The notes: generated from the letters alone by a model not told the origin. A DNA stretch of 64,000 nt from Brevibacillus dissolubilis (GCF_006170445.1 NZ_VCNA01000002.1:496001-560000), one strand, 5' to 3'. Positions 52,412 through 61,457 are shown, numbered from the stretch's first letter. Made by a program: numbers and translations.

Positions 52412-53857
52412 CTACTGAATCACCCGTACCGCTCTCACATAATGATCATCCCACCATCCCTTAGCCAGTGTGCTGTATCTCACGCCACCCTCGCCGTAGG
52501 TATGGAGAACTTTGTTATCCCCCGCATAGACCCCTACGTGACCGACACGATTCACAGAATCAGCCGCGTATTTCATCGTAGCCTTGGTGGAGAAGAACAC
52601 CAGGTCACCGATTTGCAGGTCTTCACGGGCAACAGGCGTACCGATCTTGGATTGAGGACGGGCGGTACGTGGGATTTTGATGCCGTTTTGCTTGAAGATA
52701 TATTGAGTAAAAGATGAACAGTCGAAGCGCCCGGAGGTCTCGTACTCCGCACCGAATTTGTACGGAATGCCCTTGAACTCCTCCCCTGTCGCGATGATTT
52801 TTTTCGCCAGGGCGATCTGTGCTGCGTTGTCGCCTGTCTCGACCGGAGCAGGAGTCGGGGTCGGGTCAACAGGCTCATCCACGACTGGGCCGCCCGGTGT
52901 CACCGGAACGGTACCAAGGATGCGGCGCACACCGACGAGATTGGTGCTGTAGCTGCCGGTGAGGCTTCTCTCCACCACTTCGTCACCGCCTTGATACGCA
53001 TAGACAAAACGGTTGTCGCCTACATAAATCCCGGCGTAGCTTGGGTTGCCGTACTGGGATTTGAAGAACAGAATGTCACCCTGATGCATCTGGTTGCGAT
53101 CGACCGCTGTTCCTGTCGTATTGAGCTGCTTGATGCTGTCTGGGAGCGAGATGTCCGCTTCGCTGTAGACATAGGAGATCAGTCCGGCTGCGTCGAAGCC
53201 GTCTGGGCCATTGCCGCCAGAAGTATAGTCTTTGCCAATCAGAGCGCGGGCTGCATTGGCGATGGCAGACGGTTCGATCTCGCTACCGCCGTCTGGTGCC
53301 GGTTGCTCAGTCGGTGGTGTGGTTGGGGTTGGATCTGGTGTAGGTGTAGGTATTGGAACAGGTTGCGGCGTTGGAGCCGGGGTTTCTGCCTGAACCAATG
53401 GATAACGGCGCGCCCCGATGTATTTGCCCCACAATTCGGACAGGTTGCGTTCGACCACCTGACCTTTGGACTGGGAGGCATACAGGAACTTCCCGCCGCC
53501 TACATAGACACCCGCGAAGTTGATCGGGCTGGTCTCAGAACGGAAGAATACGACGTCACCCGCTTGAAGCGCATCTGCTGCGATCGGTTCCCCGCCGCCG
53601 AAGAGCTTGGCGAGGTCGCTTTCAGCTTGTACACCAAAATGAGACAGCACGTAGCTGACATATCCTGCAGAGTCAAAAGAAGTCGGGCCATCCGCATTGG
53701 CACGGTATGGTTTGCCCACCAAATCAGTTGCAAAGGAAGCAACACTGGACGCATCCGCCTGTGCTGCCAAGACTTGTCCCGCTTCACCGAACATCATCAA
53801 AGAAGAGCTGAGAAGAACAGCCACTGAGGACTTCTTCAGCCAATCACGTTTCTTCAT
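52412..53857 (-). CDS. Secreted protein with three NlpC/P60 domains, two catalytically dead
   Basis: 481 residues. Signal peptide to about 32, then NlpC/P60 domains at about 35-155, 195-315 and 345-481, joined by Pro/Thr-rich linkers (158-190 and 317-342). The third domain is intact, with Cys380 in GRFDCSSFTQYIF, His440 in GHVGVYAG and WWDDHYV. In domain 1 the Cys and His are replaced (Ser63 in FDSAGYVSYV, Ala115 in FAGVYVG). In domain 2 they are Ala223 (FDAAGLISYV) and Ala275 (YAGIYVG). Domains 1 and 2 may bind peptidoglycan. The active domain is a close paralogue of the protein at 34809-35324. Preceded by a folded leader RNA. A cell-wall endopeptidase. Confidence 0.93.
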   Translation of the reverse strand: MKKRDWLKKSSVAVLLSSSLMMFGEAGQVLAAQADASSVASFATDLVGKPYRANADGPTSFDSAGYVSYVLSHFGVQAESDLAKLFGGGEPIAADALQAGDVVFFRSETSPINFAGVYVGGGKFLYASQSKGQVVERNLSELWGKYIGARRYPLVQAETPAPTPQPVPIPTPTPDPTPTTPPTEQPAPDGGSEIEPSAIANAARALIGKDYTSGGNGPDGFDAAGLISYVYSEADISLPDSIKQLNTTGTAVDRNQMHQGDILFFKSQYGNPSYAGIYVGDNRFVYAYQGGDEVVERSLTGSYSTNLVGVRRILGTVPVTPGGPVVDEPVDPTPTPAPVETGDNAAQIALAKKIIATGEEFKGIPYKFGAEYETSGRFDCSSFTQYIFKQNGIKIPRTARPQSKIGTPVAREDLQIGDLVFFSTKATMKYAADSVNRVGHVGVYAGDNKVLHTYGEGGVRYSTLAKGWWDDHYVRAVRVIQ

Positions 53858-53990
53858 AAGTCCCTCCTGTTAGTCTTGTTGTATGTTTCGAGCTTACTGC
53901 CACTTTCTATGATAAAACAGGGTTCCGTCGCAGATAAGGGTTAAAAAATTACCAGTGAATTGGAGTGTAGATCTATTTCGAAAGCCGAAA

Positions 53991-54118
53991 CGTAACACCT
54001 ATCAACTGGATGAAGCCAGAGTTGCTGGGGATTCTCCCCCCGTTATTACATGACCCGGCCTACGGGATTTCGTGCTGCACAGCTGGTGGTTCCATTCCAT
54101 TTTTGGAGACAGGTTACG
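53991..54118 (-). promoter_or_regulatory. Candidate structured leader RNA of the triple NlpC/P60 gene
   Basis: On the minus strand CGTAACCTGTC (54118-54108) pairs with GATAGG-TGTTACG (54003-53991) as a closing stem with one bulge and a G-U pair, enclosing several small hairpins: TCCA/TGGA, GCTG-TG-CAGC, CCCG/CGGG, GGGG-AGAAT-CCCC and CAAC-TGG/CCA-GTTG. Pairing is better on the minus than on the plus strand. It ends about 135 bases before the start codon. No Rho-independent terminator was seen after it. I do not recognise the family. Confidence 0.55.
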
Positions 54119-54344
54119 GGGATAAATGTGCTTCTTAATGAAGACTTTTCTAGCCCGTCACCCTCTTTTCACCCCTTATTGTTTGCAAAAACGGCAGGAA
54201 CATGAACCCTCGCCAAGTGCTGACGCATGGAAAATACACACATCTGCACAAGCCCGTCCATCCCGCCGCCTATCGCATCCTTTTTCAATGGATCGGGAAA
54301 ACCAATAGGGACGTCATGTCATTTTTGCGAGGCAGGAGGAGTGA

Positions 54345-55163
54345 ATGGTTCCGATCTATGCTGTCTATAAAGGGAAAGGTAGCACGATCAGTGATATCAA
54401 ATGCGAAACCATCCGGCGTCGCGGCCAGCCCTTGGACGATGAAATAAAGTGTAAGTACGACCGTGGACTCACCCCCCACTACCAATTCCGCATCAGCACG
54501 GGGTCGAATAACCCGACGGAAAAAATCAAAGTGCTGATCAATGTGCGCTCCACGATCGAACCGTATCCGCTGTTTTGCTATTTTGCAGATGATTTCAAGC
54601 TTCCCGCTGACAGCCGCTTTTCTCTGGAGACGCTCAAAGCGCTGGAATATGGCGTGAAGGTCTTCGACTACGGGCAAAAGGAGAATGTGGGAAGCACGAT
54701 TGCCATCGATTATCTCCGCAGTCATCTGTTCGAGCTGGATCAGTTCAAACCCGTTGTGGCCCCCGGCGAAGAGACGACCCCCGAGGAGGTCAATCTAAAC
54801 GAAGCGCTGCATGAATACATCACCGAGGCGAAGGCCAAGAAGGGGGATGTCTATATTTTTGGGGATCTTATGCCCAAACAGTCGAAAGACATCTCCTATG
54901 TGGATAACGAGCGGGAACGGCGGGAGAAATTAGAGCTTTTGCAGGAAAAGGGCATCGAGGGGATTCATGATATCCATATGAATCAAGGAAACAGCGACAC
55001 CAAAGAGGAATGGCTGACCGACAACGGGGTGTATCAGGACGGCGGGCTGCTTTTGCATTTTACAGAGGAGGACAGATGGGTCGGCATCTTCTTGCGCTTT
55101 CAGTCGCAGTGTACACTCACCGATCATGAAACAGGCTATTGTACCCAGGCGGCTGATACATAG
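54345..55163 (+). CDS. DUF2278 family protein (YukJ-like)
   Basis: 272 residues, ATG at 54345 with AGGAGGA four bases upstream. Begins with a strand-rich MVPIYAVYKGK and ends with GIEGIHDIHMNQGN (near residues 206-219), the His-containing signature I associate with YukJ/DUF2278. Between them, HYQFRISTG and INVRSTIEPYPLFCYFADDF are typical of the family. Function is unknown. Soluble. The two following genes are co-directional. Confidence 0.85.
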   Translation: MVPIYAVYKGKGSTISDIKCETIRRRGQPLDDEIKCKYDRGLTPHYQFRISTGSNNPTEKIKVLINVRSTIEPYPLFCYFADDFKLPADSRFSLETLKALEYGVKVFDYGQKENVGSTIAIDYLRSHLFELDQFKPVVAPGEETTPEEVNLNEALHEYITEAKAKKGDVYIFGDLMPKQSKDISYVDNERERREKLELLQEKGIEGIHDIHMNQGNSDTKEEWLTDNGVYQDGGLLLHFTEEDRWVGIFLRFQSQCTLTDHETGYCTQAADT

Positions 55164-55242
55164 AAAAACCAGTTTTGGTTACGTTATCTACTAGAAGACT
55201 TTGAAGTGACCACCATAACGCAGGTACAGAAAGGACATGGGT

Positions 55243-55626
55243 ATGACACAAGTAAAATGTATAATCAATTCCTGTACGCACTACCTGTATGGCGACCGTT
55301 GCGGCGCACGTAACATCGACATCATGCATGAGCAGGAAACCGCGATGTCCCAGAACGTGGAGCAGACGATGTGCAAATCGTTCTCCCACAACGACCATCT
55401 GATGAACTACCTCGGCTCTGCTGACAATGTCAACTGGGGCGGAACCGCGATGGGCTTGGTCGATCCGGCTTACATGGTCTCCCCGTCCATCAGCTGCACC
55501 GTCTCCTCCTGCAAATATTGGGGCGAAGGCTCGCTCTGTGTTGCTAATGCGATTGAGGTCAACGGTCTGTCCAACAGTAACGAATGCCAAGACACCAACT
55601 GCGGCACTTATGAAAGGAGGAGCTGA
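55243..55626 (+). CDS. Protein with two DUF1540 cysteine-rich domains
   Basis: 127 residues from the ATG at 55243 (AAAGGA seven bases upstream). Two copies of the C-x4-C-x9/8-C pattern (VKCIINSCTHYLYGDRC at the N-terminus and ISCTVSSCKYWGEGSLC in the C-terminal half), each followed by a further Cys, as in DUF1540. The four-Cys arrangement suggests metal binding. Such proteins are common and uncharacterised in spore-forming Firmicutes. Follows the YukJ-like gene by 79 bases and ends five bases before the next start. Confidence 0.88.
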   Translation: MTQVKCIINSCTHYLYGDRCGARNIDIMHEQETAMSQNVEQTMCKSFSHNDHLMNYLGSADNVNWGGTAMGLVDPAYMVSPSISCTVSSCKYWGEGSLCVANAIEVNGLSNSNECQDTNCGTYERRS

Positions 55627-55631
55627 CACAG

Positions 55632-55871
55632 ATGGAAAAGATCGAATACCGCATGAAGGTAAAAGAGCTGGATGACTATACGGATTATCCGGTGAACGTG
55701 CTGTCTGGGATGACCGGGCTTGGCGAGCATACGATCCGCAAGCTGGCGGGTGAGCAGAAGTTCGGGATTCAGGAGAAAAATGGCGAGGACGTTGTGAATG
55801 GGAAGGACTTTTTGCAGTGGGCGAATTCGGTGGGGAATATGGTGATGGTGGAAAAGGGGCAAGGGCATTAA
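55632..55871 (+). CDS. Small hypothetical protein with weak winged-helix look
   Basis: 79 residues, AAGGAGGAG upstream inside the end of the DUF1540 gene, so the two are coupled. The middle part (VLSGMTGLGEHTIRKLAGEQKFG) followed by VNGKDFLQWANSV resembles a helix-turn-helix plus wing, but similarity is too slight to call. Soluble and acidic. Terminator follows immediately. Confidence 0.7.
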   Translation: MEKIEYRMKVKELDDYTDYPVNVLSGMTGLGEHTIRKLAGEQKFGIQEKNGEDVVNGKDFLQWANSVGNMVMVEKGQGH

Positions 55872-55877
55872 AATACG

Positions 55878-55925
55878 GAAAGCCCACAGTAAGTAGGAAA
55901 TTGGTCCTACTTGGTGGGCTTTCGT
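55878..55925 (+). terminator. Terminator after the 79-residue gene
   Basis: GAAAGCCCAC plus AGTAGGA arms pair with TCCTACT and GTGGGCTTTC; U-run is weak (TTTCGT). Confidence 0.7.
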
Positions 55926-56049
55926 CCTTGTCAGCATGTGCCTTAACCCCATTGTTCTGCATCCTTTTGCATAAGTCACACCGCCTTTTCTTTGGTATGA
56001 CCCTAGTATAGTGGTATTTTTATCCAAACATAGTGATTTCAATCATATT

Positions 56050-56628
56050 TTACAATAATTTTTGCAGCGTCTCCAACTCCGCCGCCAAGCTGCTCTTACA
56101 CACCTCTTTATGCCCTTCCTCGGTTACCTCCCGCACCTCAAACGCCTCTTTCGTCTGCCAAAAGTGCTTCAGCTTCAGATAAGCCGTCAGTGGGAAGTCT
56201 TGACGGTACCACGTATCCCGATACCCCACCAACCCATGGTTTTTCAACAGCTGATCCAACTCCGTAACCACCGCTTCTACAAAATCAAACACATCCACCT
56301 CATTATCGATCTTAACCCTCGACTCGCCCGGATCTTTTTTATCCATATCATCAAACAGCACTACCTTAACCCGCAACCGGTCATTCCCTGCATAACTCAG
56401 ATGCCACTGGGCCCCAGCCGGATCGAGATTCCAGTCAAAGGTCACGGAAGATTCTTGCTCATCTTGCTCATCCTCATGCATCAGCCCCGGTATCACCCGC
56501 AAAAGCCCATGACATAGATCATGCAACGGCTCATTCAAATAGCTGACAGCCGCATAGAACCGATTCTCCCCGATATCCAGCATGACATCTGCCCAGCCTG
56601 TCCCGATCAGCTCAAAGGTGAATTTCAT
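56050..56628 (-). CDS. Hypothetical protein, 192 residues
   Basis: Soluble, acidic, begins MKFTFELIGTGWADVMLDIG and has SVTFDWNLDPAGAQWHLSYAGNDRLRVKVVLFDD, a strand-rich core, then a helical part (DVFDFVEAVVTELDQLLKNHGL). It resembles the general form of small Bacillales proteins of unknown function that are sometimes toxin-immunity-like, but I recognise no family. Lies 16 bases downstream of the LysR gene in the same direction, so the two may be cotranscribed. Confidence 0.7.
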   Translation of the reverse strand: MKFTFELIGTGWADVMLDIGENRFYAAVSYLNEPLHDLCHGLLRVIPGLMHEDEQDEQESSVTFDWNLDPAGAQWHLSYAGNDRLRVKVVLFDDMDKKDPGESRVKIDNEVDVFDFVEAVVTELDQLLKNHGLVGYRDTWYRQDFPLTAYLKLKHFWQTKEAFEVREVTEEGHKEVCKSSLAAELETLQKLL

Positions 56629-56643
56629 CTGACCTTCCCTCCT

Positions 56644-57534
56644 CTACGTCAACTCCATCTCTTCCCGCAATACCGCAATGAACAGCTCCATCGCTTTCGT
56701 CTGAAACGGCATCGCCTGCGTCACCAGCGAAAACTGACGGATCATCGGCAAACCTTCGATCTCAAGCATGGTGAGCGATCCAAGTGTCCGTTCTTTGCGT
56801 ACCACCCACTCTGACAGCAGGGTGATGCCAAGCCCTGCTTCGACCGACTCTTTAATAATCTGCGTACTGCCGAACTCCATGATTTTAGCGGGGGTAAACT
56901 CCAGTCTGGCAAAGAGCTTTTCCGTCGTCTCCCTCGTACCCGAACCCCGCTCCCGCACGATCCACGTCGCCTGCTCCAAGTCAGCCGCAGTGATCGGTTC
57001 GTCTTTCCGTGCCAGCGGATGATGCGGAGCGGCAATCACGTACATCCTATCTGTCGCAAACGGATCAATCGTCAGCTTTTCATGGGCAAAATCACCTTCG
57101 ATCACGCCGACATCGAGCTGGTTGTGAATCACAGCCTCTGCGATCTCCCTGGAATTGCCGATGGTGATCGTCGGATTGATCAGCGGATAGCGCTGCTGCA
57201 TGCTCGCTATAATCCTCGGGAGCACATACTCGCCATATGTATAACTGGCTCCAATAGATAGCTCCCCACTTGCTTTGTGCATCAGATCATCGACGAGACA
57301 CTGCATACGGGTGTAGAGGCCGAGGATTTCTTTGGCGTGGTGATAGGTGATCTCCCCTGCTTTGGTCAGGCGGACGAACTTATTGGAACGTTCGAACAGC
57401 CTCGCTCCAATCGTGCGCTCCAAGGCTTGAATATATTGACTGACAGCCGGCTGGGACATGTGCAGCTCCTCGGCCGCACGCGAAAAATTCTCCTTGTCCG
57501 CCACTGTCACAAATACGAGTAAGGATTGATCCAT
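56644..57534 (-). CDS. LysR-type transcriptional regulator
   Basis: 296 residues. N-terminal winged helix (VADKENFSRAAEELHMSQPAVSQYIQALE, 12-40) and a C-terminal effector domain with LSIGASYTYGEYVLPRI and GDFAHEKLTIDPF. Divergent from the YeiH-like exporter gene (260-base gap), the usual arrangement in which the LysR protein controls the exporter gene. The effector is likely a sulfur- or anion-related metabolite by analogy with CysL/YeiE-type neighbours; that is inference. Confidence 0.93.
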   Translation of the reverse strand: MDQSLLVFVTVADKENFSRAAEELHMSQPAVSQYIQALERTIGARLFERSNKFVRLTKAGEITYHHAKEILGLYTRMQCLVDDLMHKASGELSIGASYTYGEYVLPRIIASMQQRYPLINPTITIGNSREIAEAVIHNQLDVGVIEGDFAHEKLTIDPFATDRMYVIAAPHHPLARKDEPITAADLEQATWIVRERGSGTRETTEKLFARLEFTPAKIMEFGSTQIIKESVEAGLGITLLSEWVVRKERTLGSLTMLEIEGLPMIRQFSLVTQAMPFQTKAMELFIAVLREEMELT

Positions 57535-57793
57535 GTCGGTACGTGCACCCCATCTTTTTATAACGTTCCACTCTGTAGGGTTTATTATATCAGTTTACTT
57601 ATGGTAGTTATCAGAATGATTTATTTTTCTTATCCTATGATTTGCTTTATTCTGAAAGCACGAACAGCTGGTGAAAAAACGGCGGGCTACCTCGCCATGA
57701 AGTTCCGGATTCGGACGTCTGACGCTGACTTCGGAAATCTTATGACGGCTTCGGGCTTCAGTGCCCGGTACTTTTCCTTGGAGGGAATCAAAC
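57535..57793. promoter_or_regulatory. Divergent promoter region of the LysR and YeiH-like genes
   Basis: AT-rich near the LysR start, GC-rich with small hairpins (GGGC/GCCC) near the exporter. Probable LysR operator region; no single T-N11-A site can be chosen with confidence. Confidence 0.4.
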
Positions 57794-58837
57794 ATGGAAA
57801 CTCACATGACTGGAACAGATAAATTGATAGCAGCGACACCAGATCACACGTCAAAGCCGCTTTGGATATGGACAAAAGGGATTTTACTCCCGCTCCTGCT
57901 CGCTTTCACTGGAATCGGCTTGGCTTACGTACCAGGGTTCGCTGAGGCGGGGCCGCTGGCATGTGCGATCGTGATTGCGGTAGGTTATCGGCAGGTTTTT
58001 GGCTATCCGGAGGAGCTTCGCCCGGGAATTCAGTTCGTCGGAAAAAAGCTGCTGCGGGTGGCGATTGTGCTGTTTGGCTTGAAGCTGAACGTGGCGGTGA
58101 TTTTTGACCAAGGCTTGGGACTGCTATTGCGGGATGCGGCGGTGATTGGCTTCTCCATCGGCGTGATGATGATCATCTCCAGATGGTTGCAAGCTGACAG
58201 AGGGCTTTCTCTTTTGCTTGGCATCGGTACTGGAGTGTGCGGAGCAGCAGCCATTGCAGCGGTCTCCCCGATTCTTAAGGCCAAACGCGAAGAAACCGCT
58301 ATGGCTATCGGTTTGATCGCATTGGTCGGGACAGTGTTTGCCGTAGGCTACACACTCCTGCGCCCGTATCTTGGACTCTCTGCCGAAGCATACGGCATGT
58401 GGGCGGGGCTGAGCCTGCATGAGATTGCACATGTCGCACTGGCGGGCGCACCTGCTGGTCAAGACGGATTGGCGATGGCACTGTTGGCAAAATTGGGCCG
58501 TGTGATGCTCTTGGTTCCACTGTGCTTCATCCTGATGTGGTGGATGAGACGGCGGGAAGGAGCCGACAGCGGGAGCAAGGTGGATTTTCCGTGGTTTTTG
58601 CTCGGATTTATCGCCATGAGTCTCTTCGGGAGCTTCGTGCTTGGCAACCTCATCGTGATCCCGAGTGTCGTGCTTGATCATGTCTCTGTCGTGACCTCGT
58701 TCCTGCTGACGATGGCGATGGCGGCGATGGGCTTGGAGGTGAATCTGCGCGACCTGCGGACAAAAGCGATGCGGCCGCTTGTGGCGATGGTGATGACATC
58801 AGTGCTTTTAACAGGGTTGACATATTGGATGGTTTAG
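57794..58837 (+). CDS. YeiH/UPF0324-type putative sulfate/anion exporter
   Basis: 347 residues from the ATG at 57794 (GGAGGG eight bases upstream); an in-frame upstream ATG at 57761 is less likely. About ten hydrophobic helices; family marks LRPGIQFVGKKLLRVAIVLFGLKL, LLGIGTGVCGAAAIAAVSPI and GLSLHEIAHVALAG. The YeiH family is annotated as a putative sulfate exporter and is induced by LysR regulators. Here the LysR gene is divergent. The transported ion is not known for certain. Confidence 0.92.
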   Translation: METHMTGTDKLIAATPDHTSKPLWIWTKGILLPLLLAFTGIGLAYVPGFAEAGPLACAIVIAVGYRQVFGYPEELRPGIQFVGKKLLRVAIVLFGLKLNVAVIFDQGLGLLLRDAAVIGFSIGVMMIISRWLQADRGLSLLLGIGTGVCGAAAIAAVSPILKAKREETAMAIGLIALVGTVFAVGYTLLRPYLGLSAEAYGMWAGLSLHEIAHVALAGAPAGQDGLAMALLAKLGRVMLLVPLCFILMWWMRRREGADSGSKVDFPWFLLGFIAMSLFGSFVLGNLIVIPSVVLDHVSVVTSFLLTMAMAAMGLEVNLRDLRTKAMRPLVAMVMTSVLLTGLTYWMV

Positions 58838-58920
58838 TGGGAGCCAGAGACACGCAGACGATGGAACCCCAATCCGTCCTACCTCCCCACGCTTGTCTGG
58901 CTGGGTATCCCTTCTTCATG

Positions 58921-58958
58921 AAAAAAGTCAGCCGGAGTAAAATCTGGCTGACTTTTTT
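58921..58958. terminator. Bidirectional terminator between YeiH-like and methyltransferase genes
   Basis: AAAAAAGTCAGCC pairs with GGCTGACTTTTTT with a G-A/T-C middle. Confidence 0.92.
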
Positions 58959-58988
58959 ACTGCCTTAGCCTTTTCGCCTTCTCTTCCC

Positions 58989-59609
58989 CTACTCATCAGA
59001 GCGGCGCCTTGCTCCCAGCAGCCGCCACTTTGTTTTCATCGCTTCTTCATACCCGGTTTCTTTGCACAAGACCGCTTCTTCTACCCGGATTCGTTCGCGC
59101 AGCACGAAGATATTGAGGACGGAAAACACCGCCGCTGTGATCACCGCGCCAAAAGCCATCGGCAAGGCCAACAGCTCCAGCACCACCACCATGTAATTGG
59201 GATGGCGCATATATCGATATGGCCCGTGCACGACAGGCTCACTCCCCGGCAGGACGATAATCCGCGTGTTCCAGAATTTCCCGAGCGAAAGCAGGCACCA
59301 AGCACGAATGAACTGCACGACAAGAAAAACCGTCAGCGGTGCGGCACTGGGCAATGCATTCTGCAGACCCCGCGCGTATACCTCGGCAAACAGACTGAGA
59401 AAAAAGCCCATATGTACGGCGACGATGTAAGGATAATGCTCGGACCCCACCTCGTATCCGCCGATGGAGCGCATAAAGGCGGCGTTACGCTTGGCAATGA
59501 CCTGCTCAAAGAGCCGTTGCAGAATGACAAAAGCAAGGACGGCATGGAACCATGTCAGGGATAGAACGGATGGGACAAGTTCAGTTAACGTGTTGGACAA
59601 AACGGTCAT
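58989..59609 (-). CDS. Isoprenylcysteine methyltransferase-like enzyme (BpsB/YpbQ type)
   Basis: 206 residues from the ATG at 59609 with GGAGGTG nine bases upstream. Four to five membrane helices; ICMT motif GPYRYMRHPNYMVVVLELL near residue 130, which binds SAM, and a C-terminal E-x2-Y/LCKETGY. It follows the type III polyketide synthase gene in the same operon. In Bacillus the YpbQ/BpsB enzyme methylates alkylpyrones made by BpsA, so O-methylation of an alkylpyrone is the likely job. Confidence 0.9.
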   Translation of the reverse strand: MTVLSNTLTELVPSVLSLTWFHAVLAFVILQRLFEQVIAKRNAAFMRSIGGYEVGSEHYPYIVAVHMGFFLSLFAEVYARGLQNALPSAAPLTVFLVVQFIRAWCLLSLGKFWNTRIIVLPGSEPVVHGPYRYMRHPNYMVVVLELLALPMAFGAVITAAVFSVLNIFVLRERIRVEEAVLCKETGYEEAMKTKWRLLGARRRSDE

Positions 59610-59676
59610 GATGTGTAACACCTCCTTGGTTGGATATAGATCACCTGTTTGAATTGTCGGCTACGTACCACCTGAC

Positions 59677-60750
59677 TTACCACCTGATAAGCACCTGCTC
59701 GCATGAGAACCCCGGCCCAAGGGACAGCACAAGTCCGTAATCCCCTTCTCTGTGTGCCGCCCCTGTCAGCTCCTTTTCCATCACGTACAACACAGTGCAG
59801 GACGACATATTTCCCCGCGTACGCAGGACTTCACGAGCATGGGTCAGCATCTCAGACGGAAGGCCCAGCGACTCTTCATAGGCCATCAGTACCTTCATGC
59901 CACCCGGATGAGCGATCACACTTGACAATTCACTGGCACAGAGTCCCTGATCAGCGAGAAAGCGGTGAATCTCCGGTTGAATCATCGTGCCGATGAGCGT
60001 CGGAATATCTTTGGAAAAAATCACTTTCAGCCCGTCGTCCCTAATGTCCCAGCCCATCACATCCATGGTGTCGGGAAATAACGTCGAGCGTGTAGCGATG
60101 ATCGTCGGCTGTCCCTGTGGTTCTTGGTTCTGAGCAGTTGGCACCTCATCCCCTGTCACCAGTACAGCCGCCGCTCCGTCCGCGAACAGACCGGTGGCGA
60201 TCAGGTTGCTTTTGCTCCGATCCTGCTGCATAAACGTAAGCCCGCAAAGCTCCACACAACAGATCAGCACCCGCTCGTGCGGATGAGCTTTGGCGAGATC
60301 ATAGCCGCGGGCAAGTCCTGCCACACCACCCGCGCAGCCAAGACCGAAGATGGGTGTCCGCTTCACGTTGCTTTTCATCCCCAGCTCGTTAATCAGATGC
60401 GCGTCGATGCTGGGCGTCGAGATCCCCGTCGTCGACACATACACGAGATGGTCGATATCCTGCGGGGTTAGACCCGCTTTTTGCAGACAGTTCTGGATCG
60501 CCTGTTTGCTCATCGTGATGGCATGCCGGATATAGAGGCTGTTCTTCTCCTCCCAGCTGTGCGACTCAGCAAACCATTCGATCGGCTGGCAAAAATAGCG
60601 GGTATCAATCTGGGAAGAAGCAAAGATCGGCATCAGCCGCTCAATGTCGCGGAAGTCTTGCTGGAACAGGTTTTGGACGAAATCCCGTGCGGTATTCTGA
60701 GAAACCTGGTGAGGCGGCGTGACCACTCCGACCGAAGCAATCGCTGGCAT
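59677..60750 (-). CDS. Type III polyketide synthase (alkylpyrone synthase, BpsA/BcsA type)
   Basis: 357 residues from the ATG at 60750, with GGAGGGG four bases upstream. Chalcone synthase fold with catalytic Cys in FGLGCAGGVAGLARG, His in VIAHPGGMKVL and Asn in RTRGNMSSCTVL. It condenses malonyl units onto fatty acyl-CoA starters to give alkylpyrones. Its own methyltransferase gene follows (67-base gap). Length matches BpsA of B. subtilis (about 365). Confidence 0.94.
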   Translation of the reverse strand: MPAIASVGVVTPPHQVSQNTARDFVQNLFQQDFRDIERLMPIFASSQIDTRYFCQPIEWFAESHSWEEKNSLYIRHAITMSKQAIQNCLQKAGLTPQDIDHLVYVSTTGISTPSIDAHLINELGMKSNVKRTPIFGLGCAGGVAGLARGYDLAKAHPHERVLICCVELCGLTFMQQDRSKSNLIATGLFADGAAAVLVTGDEVPTAQNQEPQGQPTIIATRSTLFPDTMDVMGWDIRDDGLKVIFSKDIPTLIGTMIQPEIHRFLADQGLCASELSSVIAHPGGMKVLMAYEESLGLPSEMLTHAREVLRTRGNMSSCTVLYVMEKELTGAAHREGDYGLVLSLGPGFSCEQVLIRW

Positions 60751-60962
60751 AGTTCCCCTCCTTTTTTGCATCCGTACAGGTCTACCTATGATTAGCAAGC
60801 TTAGGCTTGCCATTTTTTAGGACGACTATGTATGATCAGTGGTAGAGCTTTTCACAGGTTTGTACGCAGGATTGTCGATATTTTGAGCAAAAAAGCAACG
60901 GAAATCGGTTATAGTAGGTAGAAGTACAGAATGTTGAAGACTGACAGAGGTGTGTACGGAAC

Positions 60963-61253
60963 ATGTTTATCATCGGAGTGTTGGTCGTTGTGGCCATCGT
61001 GATGGAGGTTTTCGACCGGTTGAACCCTTTCAAAAAGCCGGAGCCCAGTTATCAAGAGCTGGTCGACCGGATCAAGGCGGCGGCTTGGTACCAGGAGCTG
61101 TACCAAGAGGAGCGCTACCGCCGTGTGCTGGAGGAAGATCCACATGTGGTGGCCTTCTACAGCGGGCCGTATGAAGCGAAGCGGCTTTTGGAAAATGAGG
61201 GGTATCAGCTTGGGTTGATTGATTATGTGAAAGAACAAGCGGGACGGGGTTAG
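60963..61253 (+). CDS. Small membrane-anchored hypothetical protein
   Basis: 96 residues. N-terminal hydrophobic helix (FIIGVLVVVAIVMEVF, 2-17) then a helical soluble part rich in Tyr, Glu and Arg (SYQELVDRIKAAAWYQELYQEERYRRVLEEDPH). No family recognised. Divergent from the polyketide synthase gene. Terminator follows. Confidence 0.68.
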   Translation: MFIIGVLVVVAIVMEVFDRLNPFKKPEPSYQELVDRIKAAAWYQELYQEERYRRVLEEDPHVVAFYSGPYEAKRLLENEGYQLGLIDYVKEQAGRG

Positions 61254-61310
61254 ACCGGGCCGTTGTGCTTGAGCTGACAGCAATCACTGGGTGTTAGATT
61301 GCATGAATAG

Positions 61311-61354
61311 AAAAAGGCTTCCCTGTTCCATTTGGATAGAGGGGAAGCCTTTTT
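61311..61354. terminator. Bidirectional terminator between the small gene and the AAA gene
   Basis: AAAAAGGCTTCCC pairs with GGGGAAGCCTTTTT around 17 bases. Confidence 0.9.
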
Positions 61355-61457
61355 GATATTTGCGCCCAATGCCTACCATCGCAGCTCCTCGATGGCTTGG
61401 CATATTCAGAACCTTGGCTCGTTGAGACAACTTGACTCTGGCAGGCATCTTCTTTTT

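Noticed and set aside
53860-54130. c-di-AMP (ydaO) riboswitch upstream of the triple NlpC gene
   Set aside because: Expected by gene function, but the conserved ydaO blocks (GGGG-GAAUCC, GGUAGGG, CAGCUAAC) are not found in proper order; only a generic multi-hairpin fold is seen.
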